From: G965276765 sp965276825
GTDB taxonomy: Bacteria > Actinomycetota > Acidimicrobiia > Acidimicrobiales > Palsa-688
Assembly: GCA_965276825.1 (NCBI GenBank)
Contig: OZ255630.1
Span: forward strand, 372,001-436,000
Direction: 5' to 3'
Length of the DNA: 64,000 nucleotides
Program-made: the position numbers and the translations under genes
In this document: piece by piece, positions 33,608-41,639 of the stretch
Numbering within the stretch: position 1 is the first letter of the stretch
How the letters are laid out: each line of letters begins with the position of its first letter
The notes under the pieces: model-generated
What the model saw: only the letters and a program-made list of their open reading frames with translations
What the model was told of the DNA's origin: nothing
Databases searched by the model: none

Positions 33608-34233
33608 GGCCGAACGGGGGATCTGATGTCACTTGTGGTGATCGGTACGTCACAGAGAGGGACGACGAAAGGTGTGGTTTGAGCAATTTCGGCGATTTAT
33701 GTGGTAAATCCGGCCAACGGCGGAACCCACCAGGGAGAACCCGGGGCGGGTGCCTGGGCCGCCGCCGCCCGGCCTTTGGCGCCCCTCGTGGCGGGCTTGA
33801 CACAGGGCGGAGTGGTCACGCTGCGTAGTCACCGCCGGGCGAGACGGAAAAGCCGGAAGAGTCGGTGGTGACGGGCCGGCGCCCGAGTGTGGCCCCGCAG
33901 AGCGGTGAGTCGACCGTTCCTCGCGGGCGGGAAGGGGCGAGGGACCTGCCCCGGGCATCCCGGGAGCGGCGTCCCGGCGACCTCTGGGCGATCCACGTGA
34001 GTTGCTCGTGTCCGGCACCCCGAAGTCGCCGATTGGCGTGTCCGGGCGTCGGGTGTCGTGTCGGGTGCCCCGAAGTCGCCGATGTGCGGGCCCCGGCGAC
34101 CTCTGGGCGATCCACGTCAGTTGCTCGTGTCGGGCGCCCCGAAGTCGCCGATTCGCGTGTCCGGGGCGGGTGGCGGCAGAGGTGGCGCCACCGGCCGGGT
34201 GGCCGGCGACCGGCGACCCGGCGACCGGCGGAG
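33608..34233. other. Gene-poor region with repeats
   Basis: About 620 bases with no supported gene. The right half holds the 74-base direct repeat described separately; the left half is AT-richer near 33650-33715. I looked for known riboswitch cores and structured RNA genes (SRP, RNase P, tmRNA) and saw none. Confidence 0.5.
33973..34165. repeat. 74-bp direct repeat pair with a partial third copy
   Basis: Bases 33973-34046 and 34092-34165 match at 70 of 74 positions. A partial copy of the CCCCGAAGTCGCCGAT block lies between them at about 34056-34084, so that block occurs three times. Confidence 0.85.
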
Positions 34234-34304
34234 AGCGGGCGACGGGAGTTGAACCCGCGTGACCAGCTTGGAAGGCTGGGGCTCTACCGTTGAGCTACGC
34301 CCGC
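34234..34304 (-). tRNA. tRNA-Gly (TCC)
   Basis: The 71-base cloverleaf has acceptor GCGGGCG/CGCCCGC, anticodon loop CTTCCAA (TCC), T-loop TTCAACT and discriminator T. Confidence 0.93.
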
Positions 34305-34381
34305 ATGGACGACGTCAGCGTAGTCAGCGTCGGGCCGGCATCACGGAGGTCGACGCCCGCGGCGAGGGCCCGAACCCACCG

Positions 34382-34478
34382 GGCCGGGTCGTTCCCTGAA
34401 GTGGAAGACACCACCGTGGTCGGGAAGGGGGCCGGGTCGTTCCCCGGAGTGAAGGACACCACCGTGGTCGGGGAAGGG
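34382..34478. repeat. Tandem ~48-bp duplication overlapping the tRNA-Pro 3' end
   Basis: Units 34382-34429 and 34430-34478 share GGCCGGGTCGTTCCC and ACACCACCGTGGTCGGG. The second unit runs into the tRNA-Pro acceptor end, so the first is a partial copy of the tRNA 3' flank. Confidence 0.8.
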
Positions 34479-34540
34479 GGATTCGAACCCCCGACCTCCT
34501 GCTCCCAAAGCAGGTGCGCTACCGCTGCGCTATTCCCCGG
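34469..34540 (-). tRNA. tRNA-Pro (TGG)
   Basis: The 72-base cloverleaf has acceptor CGGGGAA/TTCCCCG, anticodon loop TTTGGGA (TGG), T-loop TTCGAAT and discriminator A. Confidence 0.95.
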
Positions 34541-34591
34541 GCTCTCCGAGCGTACCGAGCGGACGGGCCGCTCGGACGGGCACCGCACCAG

Positions 34592-34597
34592 TAGACT
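34592..34597 (+). promoter_or_regulatory. Candidate -10 box of tig
   Basis: TAGACT lies 11 bases before the tig ATG without a clear Shine-Dalgarno between, the spacing expected for a nearly leaderless transcript. Confidence 0.35.
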
Positions 34598-34608
34598 CCG
34601 GCCTCCGT

Positions 34609-36018
34609 ATGCAGACTGTCGTCGAGCCCCTCGAGGGCAACAAGGTGAAGCTGTCGATCCAGGTCGACGAGCACGAGTTCGAGCGCAGCATCGATGCGGC
34701 GTTCCGCAAGATCGCCAGGGAGGTGCGGATACCGGGATTCCGGCCGGGAAAGGCGCCCCGCAGGATCCTCGAAGCGCGCCTCGGAGCGAGCGCCGGCCGG
34801 GCCGAGGCCCTGCGCGACTCGCTGCCCGACTACTACGCCCAGGCGCTGCGCGAGCACGAGGTCGACGCCATCGCGCCGCCGGCGATCGACATCACCGCCG
34901 GCGAGGAATCGGGGTCGGTCACCTTCGACGCGGTGGTCGAGGTCCGGCCGCAGATCTCGGTGGTCGGCTACGGCGGGCTCCGGGTCACCGTGCCGTCGCC
35001 GGAGGTCACCGAGGAGGACATCGCCGCTCAGGTCGATCGGCTCCGGTCCAACTTCGGGACCCTCGAGCCCGCCGACCGGCCGGTCCGTGACGGCGACAAC
35101 GTCACCATCGACCTCCACGCCACCCGTGACGGAGAGCCGGTCGCCGGCCTCACCACCGACGACTTCCTCTACGAGGTCGGCTCCGGCGGCGTCCTGCCCG
35201 AGGTCGACGAGCACCTGCCGGGCACGAGCGCGGGCGAGACCATCACCTTCGATGCGGCGTTCGGCGACGACCCCATCCAGCTCGAGGTGCTGGTGAAGGA
35301 CGTGAAGGAGAAAGTCCTCCCCGACGTGACTGACGAATGGGCGGGGGAGGCGTCCGAGTTCGACACGGTGGAGGAGCTGCGCGCCGACATCGTCAAGAGG
35401 ATGTCGATGGTCAAGCGGGTCCAGGCCAGCATGGCCATGCGCAACGGGGCCGTCGAAGCACTCGTCGAGCTGGTCGACGCCGAGATCCCCGAGCCGCTGA
35501 TCAGCGCGGAGATCGAGCGTCGGGCCACCGACCTCGGCCAGCGTCTGTCCCAGCAGGGCGCCACCATCGAGCAGTACCTGCAGGCCACCGGGCAGACCAG
35601 CGAGCAGGTCGTCGCCGAGCTGCGCAGCGGTGCCGAGCCGGCCGTCAAGGCCGACCTGGCCCTGCGGGCGGTGGCCGACGCCGAGGGCATGGAGGCGACC
35701 GACGAGGAGGTCGACGCCGAGATCGGGCGGCTGGCCGAGGCATACTCGATGAGCGCCGTGGAGGTGCGCCACAACCTCGAGCACGGCGACCAGCTCCCCG
35801 CAGTACGCTCGGATGTCAAGAAGACCAAGGCCCTCGAATGGCTCGTCGAACACGTGGAGCTGGTCGATCCGGAGGGGGTCGTCGTCGATCGTTCGCTGCT
35901 GACCCCGGAAGCGCTGAGCCAGGCGATCGAGTCGTCCGAGCAGGCCGCGGGCGGGTCGACCGAATCGGCACCCGGTCCCGATACCGTGACCGGACCGTCA
36001 GAGAGTGGAGAAGCGTGA
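34609..36018 (+). CDS. tig: Trigger factor (ribosome-associated chaperone and prolyl isomerase)
   Basis: The 469-residue protein has the N-terminal ribosome-binding domain with the signature FRKIAREVRIPGFRPGKAPRRI. A peptidyl-prolyl isomerase FKBP-like domain follows (VRDGDNVTIDLHATRDGEPV, YEVGSGGVLPEVDEHLPG), and then a helical C-terminal chaperone domain. The C-terminus ends with an acidic Ser/Gly-rich tail. It binds nascent chains at the ribosome exit. The TGA overlaps the GTG of clpP, so folding and degradation functions are co-expressed. Confidence 0.96.
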   Translation: MQTVVEPLEGNKVKLSIQVDEHEFERSIDAAFRKIAREVRIPGFRPGKAPRRILEARLGASAGRAEALRDSLPDYYAQALREHEVDAIAPPAIDITAGEESGSVTFDAVVEVRPQISVVGYGGLRVTVPSPEVTEEDIAAQVDRLRSNFGTLEPADRPVRDGDNVTIDLHATRDGEPVAGLTTDDFLYEVGSGGVLPEVDEHLPGTSAGETITFDAAFGDDPIQLEVLVKDVKEKVLPDVTDEWAGEASEFDTVEELRADIVKRMSMVKRVQASMAMRNGAVEALVELVDAEIPEPLISAEIERRATDLGQRLSQQGATIEQYLQATGQTSEQVVAELRSGAEPAVKADLALRAVADAEGMEATDEEVDAEIGRLAEAYSMSAVEVRHNLEHGDQLPAVRSDVKKTKALEWLVEHVELVDPEGVVVDRSLLTPEALSQAIESSEQAAGGSTESAPGPDTVTGPSESGEA

Positions 36019-36650
36019 TCAACCCCCGAGCCCAGTACCACGTACCCGGGATCTTCGAGCAGACCAACCGGGGTGAGCGCGGCTACGACCTGTTCTCCCG
36101 CATGCTCGAGGAGAACATCATCTTCCTCGGCACGCCGATCGACGACTATGTGGCCAACGCCGTGTGCGCCCAGCTCCTCTACCTGGAGTACAAGAACGCG
36201 GACAAGGACATCAGCATCTACATCAACTCGCCCGGCGGCGACATCACGGCGCTGTTCGCCATCTACGACACGATGAAGTTCGTCAAGAACGACATCTCCA
36301 CCTTCTGCTACGGCCAGGCCGCCTCCGCCGCCGCCGTGATCATGGCCGGAGGGACCAAGGGCAAGCGCTTCGCCCTCCCCAACGCCCGCATCCTGATCCA
36401 CCAGCCCTACGGCGGCGCCGCCGGCCAGGCCGCCGACATCGAGATCCAGGCCAAGGAGATCATCCGGATGCGCGACCTCCTCAACCAGATGCTGGCCAAC
36501 GACAGCGGCCAGTCGGTCGAGAAGGTGGCCAAGGACACCGACCGCGACTTCATCATGAGCGCCGACGAGGCCCTCGCCTACGGCGTCATCGACGAGGTCA
36601 TCGCCACCCGAGAGCTCGCCGGCCTGCCGCAGGCCGCCGGCGTCTCCTGA
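36015..36650 (+). CDS. clpP: ATP-dependent Clp protease proteolytic subunit
   Basis: The 211-residue serine protease forms the ClpP tetradecamer. Catalytic Ser is in FCYGQAASAAAVIMAGG (about S104), His in ARILIHQPYGG (about H129) and Asp in KDTDRDFIMSADEA (about D178). The GTG at 36015 overlaps the tig stop and has GTGGAG upstream; a longer open frame upstream lies within tig and is not coding. Actinobacteria often have two ClpP paralogues, and only one lies here. It works with ClpX encoded directly after it. Confidence 0.96.
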   Translation: MINPRAQYHVPGIFEQTNRGERGYDLFSRMLEENIIFLGTPIDDYVANAVCAQLLYLEYKNADKDISIYINSPGGDITALFAIYDTMKFVKNDISTFCYGQAASAAAVIMAGGTKGKRFALPNARILIHQPYGGAAGQAADIEIQAKEIIRMRDLLNQMLANDSGQSVEKVAKDTDRDFIMSADEALAYGVIDEVIATRELAGLPQAAGVS

Positions 36651-36663
36651 GGCCACCGGCCCC

Positions 36664-37941
36664 ATGGCGAAGTTCGGGGAGTCGAGCGACCTGGTCAAGT
36701 GCTCGTTCTGCGGGAAGTCGCAGAAGCAGGTCAAGAAGCTGATCGCCGGACCGGGCGTCTACATCTGCGACGAGTGCATCGACCTGTGCAACGACATCAT
36801 CGAGGAGGAGCTCTCCGAGACCTCCGAGGTCCACTTCGACGAGCTGCCCAAGCCGATGGAGATCTGCAACTTCCTCAATGACTACGTCATCGGCCAGGAG
36901 CGGGCCAAGAAGATCCTGTCGGTCGCGGTCTACAACCACTACAAGCGGGTGCAGGCCGGCGGCTACAGCGACAACGAGGTCGAGCTGCAGAAGTCCAACA
37001 TCCTGCTCCTCGGCCCGACCGGGTGCGGCAAGACGTTCCTCGCCCAGACCCTCGCCCGCATGCTCAACGTGCCCTTCGCCATCGCCGATGCCACCGCCCT
37101 CACCGAGGCCGGCTACGTGGGCGAGGACGTGGAGAACATCCTGCTCAAGCTGATCCAGGCGGCGGACTACGACGTCAAGAAGGCCGAGACCGGGATCATC
37201 TACATCGACGAGATCGACAAGATCGCCCGCAAGAGCGAGAACCCGTCGATCACCCGTGACGTTTCCGGCGAGGGCGTGCAGCAGGCCCTCCTCAAGATCC
37301 TGGAGGGCACCACCGCGTCGGTGCCACCGCAGGGGGGCCGCAAGCACCCCCACCAGGAGTTCATCCAGATCGACACCACCAACATCCTGTTCATCTGCGG
37401 TGGTGCGTTCGCCGGTCTCGACCGGCTCATCGAGAGCCGCCTCGGCCGGCAGGGGATCGGCTTCGGCGCCGACATCCGCAGGGCCGACGAGCGCGGCGAG
37501 GGCGAGCTGCTCGCCCAGGTGCTCCCCGAGGACCTGCTCAAGTTCGGTCTCATCCCCGAGTTCGTCGGACGGCTGCCGGTCATCGGCGCCGTCTCCAACC
37601 TCGACAAGGAAGCTCTGGTGCGCATCCTGGTCGAGCCCAAGAGCGCCCTGGTCAAGCAGTACCGCAAGGTCTTCGAGCTCGACAACGTCGAGCTGGTCTT
37701 CGCCGACGACGCCCTCGTGGCGGTCGCCGAGCAGGCCCTCCTGCGCGGCACCGGCGCCCGCGGCCTGCGGGCCATCCTCGAAGAGGTGCTCCTCGAGGTC
37801 ATGTACGACCTGCCGAGTCGCAACGACATCGGCCAGTGCGTGATCGACCGCTCCGTCGTGCTCGAGAAGGTCAACCCGACCCTCGTGCCCCGCGCCGAGC
37901 CGGCGCACAAGGAATCCCGGCCCCGCCGGGCCGCGTCCTGA
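36664..37941 (+). CDS. clpX: Clp protease ATP-binding subunit ClpX
   Basis: The 425-residue AAA+ unfoldase has the N-terminal zinc-binding domain with Cys13, Cys16, Cys35 and Cys38 (CSFCGKSQ, YICDECIDLC), Walker A GPTGCGKT (117-124), pore-1 loop GYVGEDVEN, Walker B IIYIDEIDKIA and sensor-2 GARGLRAILEE. It unfolds substrates and feeds them to ClpP. It starts 14 bases after clpP stops. Confidence 0.97.
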   Translation: MAKFGESSDLVKCSFCGKSQKQVKKLIAGPGVYICDECIDLCNDIIEEELSETSEVHFDELPKPMEICNFLNDYVIGQERAKKILSVAVYNHYKRVQAGGYSDNEVELQKSNILLLGPTGCGKTFLAQTLARMLNVPFAIADATALTEAGYVGEDVENILLKLIQAADYDVKKAETGIIYIDEIDKIARKSENPSITRDVSGEGVQQALLKILEGTTASVPPQGGRKHPHQEFIQIDTTNILFICGGAFAGLDRLIESRLGRQGIGFGADIRRADERGEGELLAQVLPEDLLKFGLIPEFVGRLPVIGAVSNLDKEALVRILVEPKSALVKQYRKVFELDNVELVFADDALVAVAEQALLRGTGARGLRAILEEVLLEVMYDLPSRNDIGQCVIDRSVVLEKVNPTLVPRAEPAHKESRPRRAAS

Positions 37942-37965
37942 TCCCACGGCCCCGCCGGCGCAGCG

Positions 37966-38034
37966 ATGAGTGACCTCGGGAGCGAACCGACCAGCCCAGG
38001 TTGGGGCGCCATCGCCTCGATGGTGCACCAATGA
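37966..38034 (+). CDS. Possible 22-residue leader peptide before folC
   Basis: A short frame, ATG at 37966 to a TGA at 38032-38034 that overlaps the folC ATG (ATGA). Its first bases, ATGAGTGACCTCGG, are identical to the start of folC 65 bases later, so both peptides begin Met-Ser-Asp-Leu-Gly. It may be a translational coupling leader, or the remnant of a duplication of the gene start. There is no clear Shine-Dalgarno before it. Confidence 0.35.
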   Translation: MSDLGSEPTSPGWGAIASMVHQ

Positions 38035-39353
38035 GTGACCTCGGCGACGCCCTCGCCTGGCTCGACCGCCACCAGAACCTCGAGCGGATGCTCACCGACA
38101 CCCGCACCGCCGTGCCCGACCCCGCTCGCGTCCGGCGCATCGTCGACGTGCTCGGCAACCCCGAGTCGACCGCCCCGGTCATCCACGTGACCGGGACCAA
38201 CGGCAAGACCTCGACGTCGCGAGCCGTCACCGCGCTGCTCATGGCCAAGGGCCTGACCGTCGGCACGTTCACCAGCCCGCACCTCGAGCGGATCAACGAG
38301 CGCATCAGCGTCGACGGCGAGCCCGTCGGCGACGGCGACCTGGCCGCCGTGCTCACCGACCTCGCCGGGCTCGAGCCGCTGTTGGGCGCCGAGGGCACAC
38401 CCACCTGGTTCGAGCTGCTCACGGGCGCCGCCCTGCGCTACTTCGCCGACCGGCCCGTCGACATCCTGGTGATCGAGGTCGGCATCGGGGGCCGCTTCGA
38501 CGCCACCAACGTGGTCGACGCCACCGTCGCGGTGGTGACCAACATCGGCATGGACCACGCCGAGCTCCTCGGCCCGACACGCGCCCACATCGCCGCGGAG
38601 AAGGCCGGGATCGTCAAGCCCGGCACCAGCCTCGTCCTCGGCGAGCCCGACCCGGCGCTCCTCCCCGTCTTCGAGGAGGAGGCGCCCGCCGCCCTGCGAT
38701 GGGTCGGCAGGGACTGGAAGGTCGCCCGCAACGACCGGGCCGTCGGCGGCCGGGTCCTCGATCTGGCCACGCCGAGGGCCCGCTACGACGGCATCTGGCT
38801 CGACCTCCACGGCCGCCACCAGGCCGACAACTTCGCCGCCGCCGTGGTCGCGGTGGAGGAGTTCTTCGCCGCCCCGGTCGAGGACAAGCTGGTACGGGAG
38901 GCGGCCGGCTCCCTCCGGTCGCCCGGCCGCCTCGAGATCGTCGGCCAGTCACCCCTCGTCGTCCTCGACGGCGCCAAGAACGTCGAGGGCGCCCGCCGGG
39001 CCGTCGCCGCGGTCGACGAGGAGCTCGCGCCCGCAGGCGCAGGCCGGATCCTCGTGGTCGGCATGCTCGGCGGCACCACCAAGGACCCCACGGAGATGCT
39101 CGACGCCTTCGGCGCCACATCGGCCAAGCTCGTCGTCACCTGCCCGCCGCCCTCCCCGCGGGCCGTGTCCGCCTCGGTGGTGGCCGACGCCGCCCGGGCC
39201 CTCGGCGCGGCCAGGGTCGAGGCGGCCGACTCTGTCGCCGGCGCCATCGACGTCGCCATGGCCGGCGCCGGCGCCGACGACGTGGTGCTGATCACCGGCT
39301 CGCTCTACGTGGTCGGCGAGGCCAGGCGGGTGTTGGTCGGGGGGCGGCGGTAG
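38031..39353 (+). CDS. folC: Folylpolyglutamate synthase / dihydrofolate synthase
   Basis: The 440-residue Mur-ligase-like enzyme has the P-loop HVTGTNGKTSTSR, the folate/omega-loop region TFTSPHLERINERISVDG, the motif VIEVGIGGRFDATNVVD, the metal-binding EKAGIVKPG (modified Lys), and a C-terminal domain with LDGAKNVEGARRAV. It adds glutamate to folates in the cytoplasm. ATG 38031 overlaps a small leader frame. Its last 405 bases are overlapped in antisense by the reading frame of the next gene. Confidence 0.93.
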   Translation: MSDLGDALAWLDRHQNLERMLTDTRTAVPDPARVRRIVDVLGNPESTAPVIHVTGTNGKTSTSRAVTALLMAKGLTVGTFTSPHLERINERISVDGEPVGDGDLAAVLTDLAGLEPLLGAEGTPTWFELLTGAALRYFADRPVDILVIEVGIGGRFDATNVVDATVAVVTNIGMDHAELLGPTRAHIAAEKAGIVKPGTSLVLGEPDPALLPVFEEEAPAALRWVGRDWKVARNDRAVGGRVLDLATPRARYDGIWLDLHGRHQADNFAAAVVAVEEFFAAPVEDKLVREAAGSLRSPGRLEIVGQSPLVVLDGAKNVEGARRAVAAVDEELAPAGAGRILVVGMLGGTTKDPTEMLDAFGATSAKLVVTCPPPSPRAVSASVVADAARALGAARVEAADSVAGAIDVAMAGAGADDVVLITGSLYVVGEARRVLVGGRR

Positions 39354-40439
39354 CGCAGGTTCTGCGGTGCTGTCCGTTCTGCGGTCGGTCAACAGGTTCG
39401 CCCAGGTCTGCGGACGCTCGACGGTCGTAGGCGCGGGTTGGCGACCGCGGATCGCGGGCCGGGGGAGCGAGCCAGCGCGGACCCGCCAGCCCGAGCCGCC
39501 AGCCCGCAGCTCGGGCCCGCGTGTCGACACCGACGGGCTCACGCCGAGGACGCGACCCGCCGGCGTCGCGGCGCATGAGTCGCGGCGCATGACCGTGACC
39601 CAGTCGGACTGGATGACCGTGATCCCGGCCAGCGCCAGGGCATTGCGCCTGCTGGCGTCGGCCGCCTTGGCCTCGGGCGAAAAGTGGAAGGCGTAGCCGT
39701 CGACCTCGAGGGCCAGCCCCGGTCGGAGGAGGAAGTCGAGCCGGTAGCGGCCGCCGAGGACCACGACCTCGGCGGCGAGCGGGTCGACTCCCCAGGCGTG
39801 CAGCAGGCGAAGCACCCGGCTCTCCAGGACCGACGGCGTCGGAGACTCCACGAAGCCGCGCCGCAGCAGCGCCGACCGGAGGGCGGCGGGTCCACGTCTG
39901 CCCTGCCTGGCAAGCCGGGAGAGCTCCGCCTCCAGGGCGGCGATGTCGACGAGGCGCAGGGAGCGGGCCTGGTCGATGGCATCGTCGAGGACCCGCCCTC
40001 TGACCACCTGGCCCAGGTCGACCAGGGTTCGTACCGGGTCCGTCGTGGGGATGCCGTGGCGTAGGACCGTCCGGGAGCGATCGAGGTCGCCGGAGCGGTG
40101 CGCGCTGATGCCCGGCACCCGTGGACGCTGATGACCGGGGACCGACACGTCGGGCACCGCCGGTGGATGCTCGAGCAGGCCCCAAAGGGCTGCGGCACTC
40201 CGGTGAGACGCAACCGCGCCGGGGAGCGCGAGGCACGCGGCCATGGTGGACCCCTGGAATCCGAGCGGAGCGCCGCCCCGGGCATACACCCCTCGGTGGA
40301 CGACGACCAGCCGGCTCGACCGGACCGCCCAGTCGAGCTGGGTCGGCGTGATGGCCAGCTCCAGGACCTCGCGGCGTGCGATCACCCCGCAGTGGGCCGA
40401 GAGGTAGGTGGTGAGGAGGCGATCGGTCAAGGAGTCCAC
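38949..40439 (-). CDS. AbiEi-like HTH plus DUF559 endonuclease-fold protein with abnormal C-terminus
   Basis: Residues 1-70 form an AbiEi-like winged helix (CGVIARREVLELAITPTQLDWAVRSSRLVVVHRGVYA). A middle domain and a DUF559/restriction-endonuclease-like part follow, with LLHAWGVDPLAAEVVVLGGRYRLDFLLRPGLALEVDGYAFH (Asp and Glu as putative catalytic residues). After ITVIQSDWVTVMRRD the sequence becomes low-complexity and the frame runs antisense into folC. A 14-bp tandem duplication (ATGCGCCGCGACTC-like) at this point, at about 39576-39602, probably shifted the frame. The true end is therefore uncertain; the family usually ends shortly after this helix. Confidence 0.6.
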   Translation of the reverse strand: MDSLTDRLLTTYLSAHCGVIARREVLELAITPTQLDWAVRSSRLVVVHRGVYARGGAPLGFQGSTMAACLALPGAVASHRSAAALWGLLEHPPAVPDVSVPGHQRPRVPGISAHRSGDLDRSRTVLRHGIPTTDPVRTLVDLGQVVRGRVLDDAIDQARSLRLVDIAALEAELSRLARQGRRGPAALRSALLRRGFVESPTPSVLESRVLRLLHAWGVDPLAAEVVVLGGRYRLDFLLRPGLALEVDGYAFHFSPEAKAADASRRNALALAGITVIQSDWVTVMRRDSCAATPAGRVLGVSPSVSTRGPELRAGGSGWRVRAGSLPRPAIRGRQPAPTTVERPQTWANLLTDRRTDSTAEPALPPPPDQHPPGLADHVERAGDQHHVVGAGAGHGDVDGAGDRVGRLDPGRAEGPGGVGHHRGGHGPRGGRRAGDDELGRCGAEGVEHLRGVLGGAAEHADHEDPACACGRELLVDRGDGPAGALDVLGAVEDDEG

Positions 40440-40629
40440 GTGGGGAAGGTATCTTCATGTCGTTTCATGGTCAAGCGGAGACCTTCGCTCCAACTTGCTC
40501 CTGCGCGTCTCCCATCGGACCCTGACCCTCGACCGAAGGTCGAGCCTTGCGTCTCGCGAGCACACTCGTCCGGCTCGCCGCCTTCGCTGGGGCGGTCTCC
40601 GCCACCCCCCGTCGCCACCGGCCCGACAG

Positions 40630-40731
40630 GACTGCGGTCGATCGGCCGCGCTCACCGCTGCCGATGGTCCGGGGATCGACGGGAGTCCCGCCATCCGTCC
40701 GGAGAACTGGTTCCGGCGGGCGGGACGGCGG
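40630..40731. repeat. 102-bp direct repeat, copy 1
   Basis: This copy matches 40821-40922 without gaps and with about 15 mismatches; the two are 191 bases apart. The best conserved core is GGTCCGGGGATCGACGGGAG. Confidence 0.8.
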
Positions 40732-40820
40732 CCGCCGGCGCCGGGCGCCGGCACGTCATGCCGTTCCTCCGTCCGCCGTGCTGTTCGTCGGCCCGATGGC
40801 GCCGTCAGTTGGGCCGCCGG

Positions 40821-40922
40821 ACTGCGGACGATCGGGCGCGCTCATCGCGGTCGAGGGTCCGGGGATCGACGGGAGTCCTGCCATCCGTCCGGAGAACCGC
40901 GTCCGGCGGGCGGGACGGCGGT
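40821..40922. repeat. 102-bp direct repeat, copy 2
   Basis: Second copy of the pair; it ends about 60 bases before the candidate ndk promoter. Confidence 0.8.
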
Positions 40923-40981
40923 CCCTCGACCCCTGCGGGACGGCGACCACACCGACCGCAGGAGGGCGAGAGAGGAGGAGA

Positions 40982-40987
40982 TAGCCT
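40982..40987 (+). promoter_or_regulatory. Candidate -10 box of ndk
   Basis: TAGCCT lies nine bases before the ndk ATG. A purine-rich GAGGAGGAG lies before the box rather than after it, so the transcript could be leaderless. Confidence 0.3.
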
Positions 40988-40996
40988 GGGCCGGCC

Positions 40997-41407
40997 ATGG
41001 ATCAGACCCTCGTCATCTGCAAGCCCGACGCCGTCGAGCGCCGACTCGTCGGCGAGATCATCGGCCGGCTGGAGCGCAAGGGCCTGGCCGTCGTGGCCGG
41101 CGAGCTGCGCCTCCTCGACAAGGAGGTGGCGTCGGCCCACTACGAGGAGCACCAGGGCAAGGTGTTCTTCGACGACCTGCTGGCCTTCGTCACCCGTTCG
41201 CCGGTGATGTTGCTGGTGTTCGAGGGGCCGGCCGACACGTGGAAGGTGGTCCGCACCCTGATGGGGGCGACCAACCCGGTCGACGCCGCGCCCGGCACGA
41301 TCCGGGGCGACCTGGGCCTGCTCACCACCGAGAACCTGGTGCACGGCTCGGACGGCGCCGAGTCGGCGGCGAGGGAGATCGCCTTGTTCTTCCCTGGTTT
41401 GGCCTGA
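40997..41407 (+). CDS. ndk: Nucleoside diphosphate kinase
   Basis: A 136-residue NDK of normal length. It starts DQTLVICKPDAVERRLVGEI, has the substrate-binding region VMLLVFEG and RTLMGATNP, and the active-site His in TTENLVHGSDGAESA. It balances nucleoside triphosphate pools using a phospho-His intermediate. The gene stands between the folC region and the mre operon, as in many actinobacteria. Confidence 0.96.
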   Translation: MDQTLVICKPDAVERRLVGEIIGRLERKGLAVVAGELRLLDKEVASAHYEEHQGKVFFDDLLAFVTRSPVMLLVFEGPADTWKVVRTLMGATNPVDAAPGTIRGDLGLLTTENLVHGSDGAESAAREIALFFPGLA

Positions 41408-41639
41408 ATCGGGCCGTTCCGAGCGGTTGGCTCGAGTCGTCCCCGACGACGCGCGAGCGCTGCGACGCAAGCACCCGCAGATGCGGCGAAGTTTGGCCTG
41501 CGGGGGAGGGCCGGGAAAAGTAGTCTGCACGTCACACATGGGTGGTGGATGGTCGCCCGTGGTGGGTGGACCTCCCCCAGTGCGGTCGGTACGCTCGCTC
41601 TTCGACCTTCGCTCCCTTTCGACGGAAGGCCCACATCGC

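Larger units (their letters stand above)
40440..40981. other. Intergenic region between DUF559-type gene and ndk
   Basis: About 540 bases without a supported gene. It contains a hairpin at 40528-40544 (CTCGACC, loop GAA) and the 102-bp direct repeat pair described separately. A candidate ndk promoter lies at its right end. Confidence 0.5.

Noticed and set aside
33640..33880. Riboswitch (cyclic di-GMP or cyclic di-AMP class)
   Set aside because: Considered because a GGDEF-EAL gene is nearby, but conserved core sequences of neither class are present on either strand.
39292..40458. An alternative 388-codon minus-strand frame over the DUF559-type gene
   Set aside because: Its N-terminal two thirds are a shadow of the DUF559-type frame. 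Only its last part may be the original C-terminal frame, before the 14-bp duplication.
40528..40544. Rho-independent terminator
   Set aside because: The hairpin CTCGACC-GAA-GGTCGAG has no following T tract. The same hairpin occurs inside the glycosyltransferase gene at about 27153-27171, where termination makes no sense.
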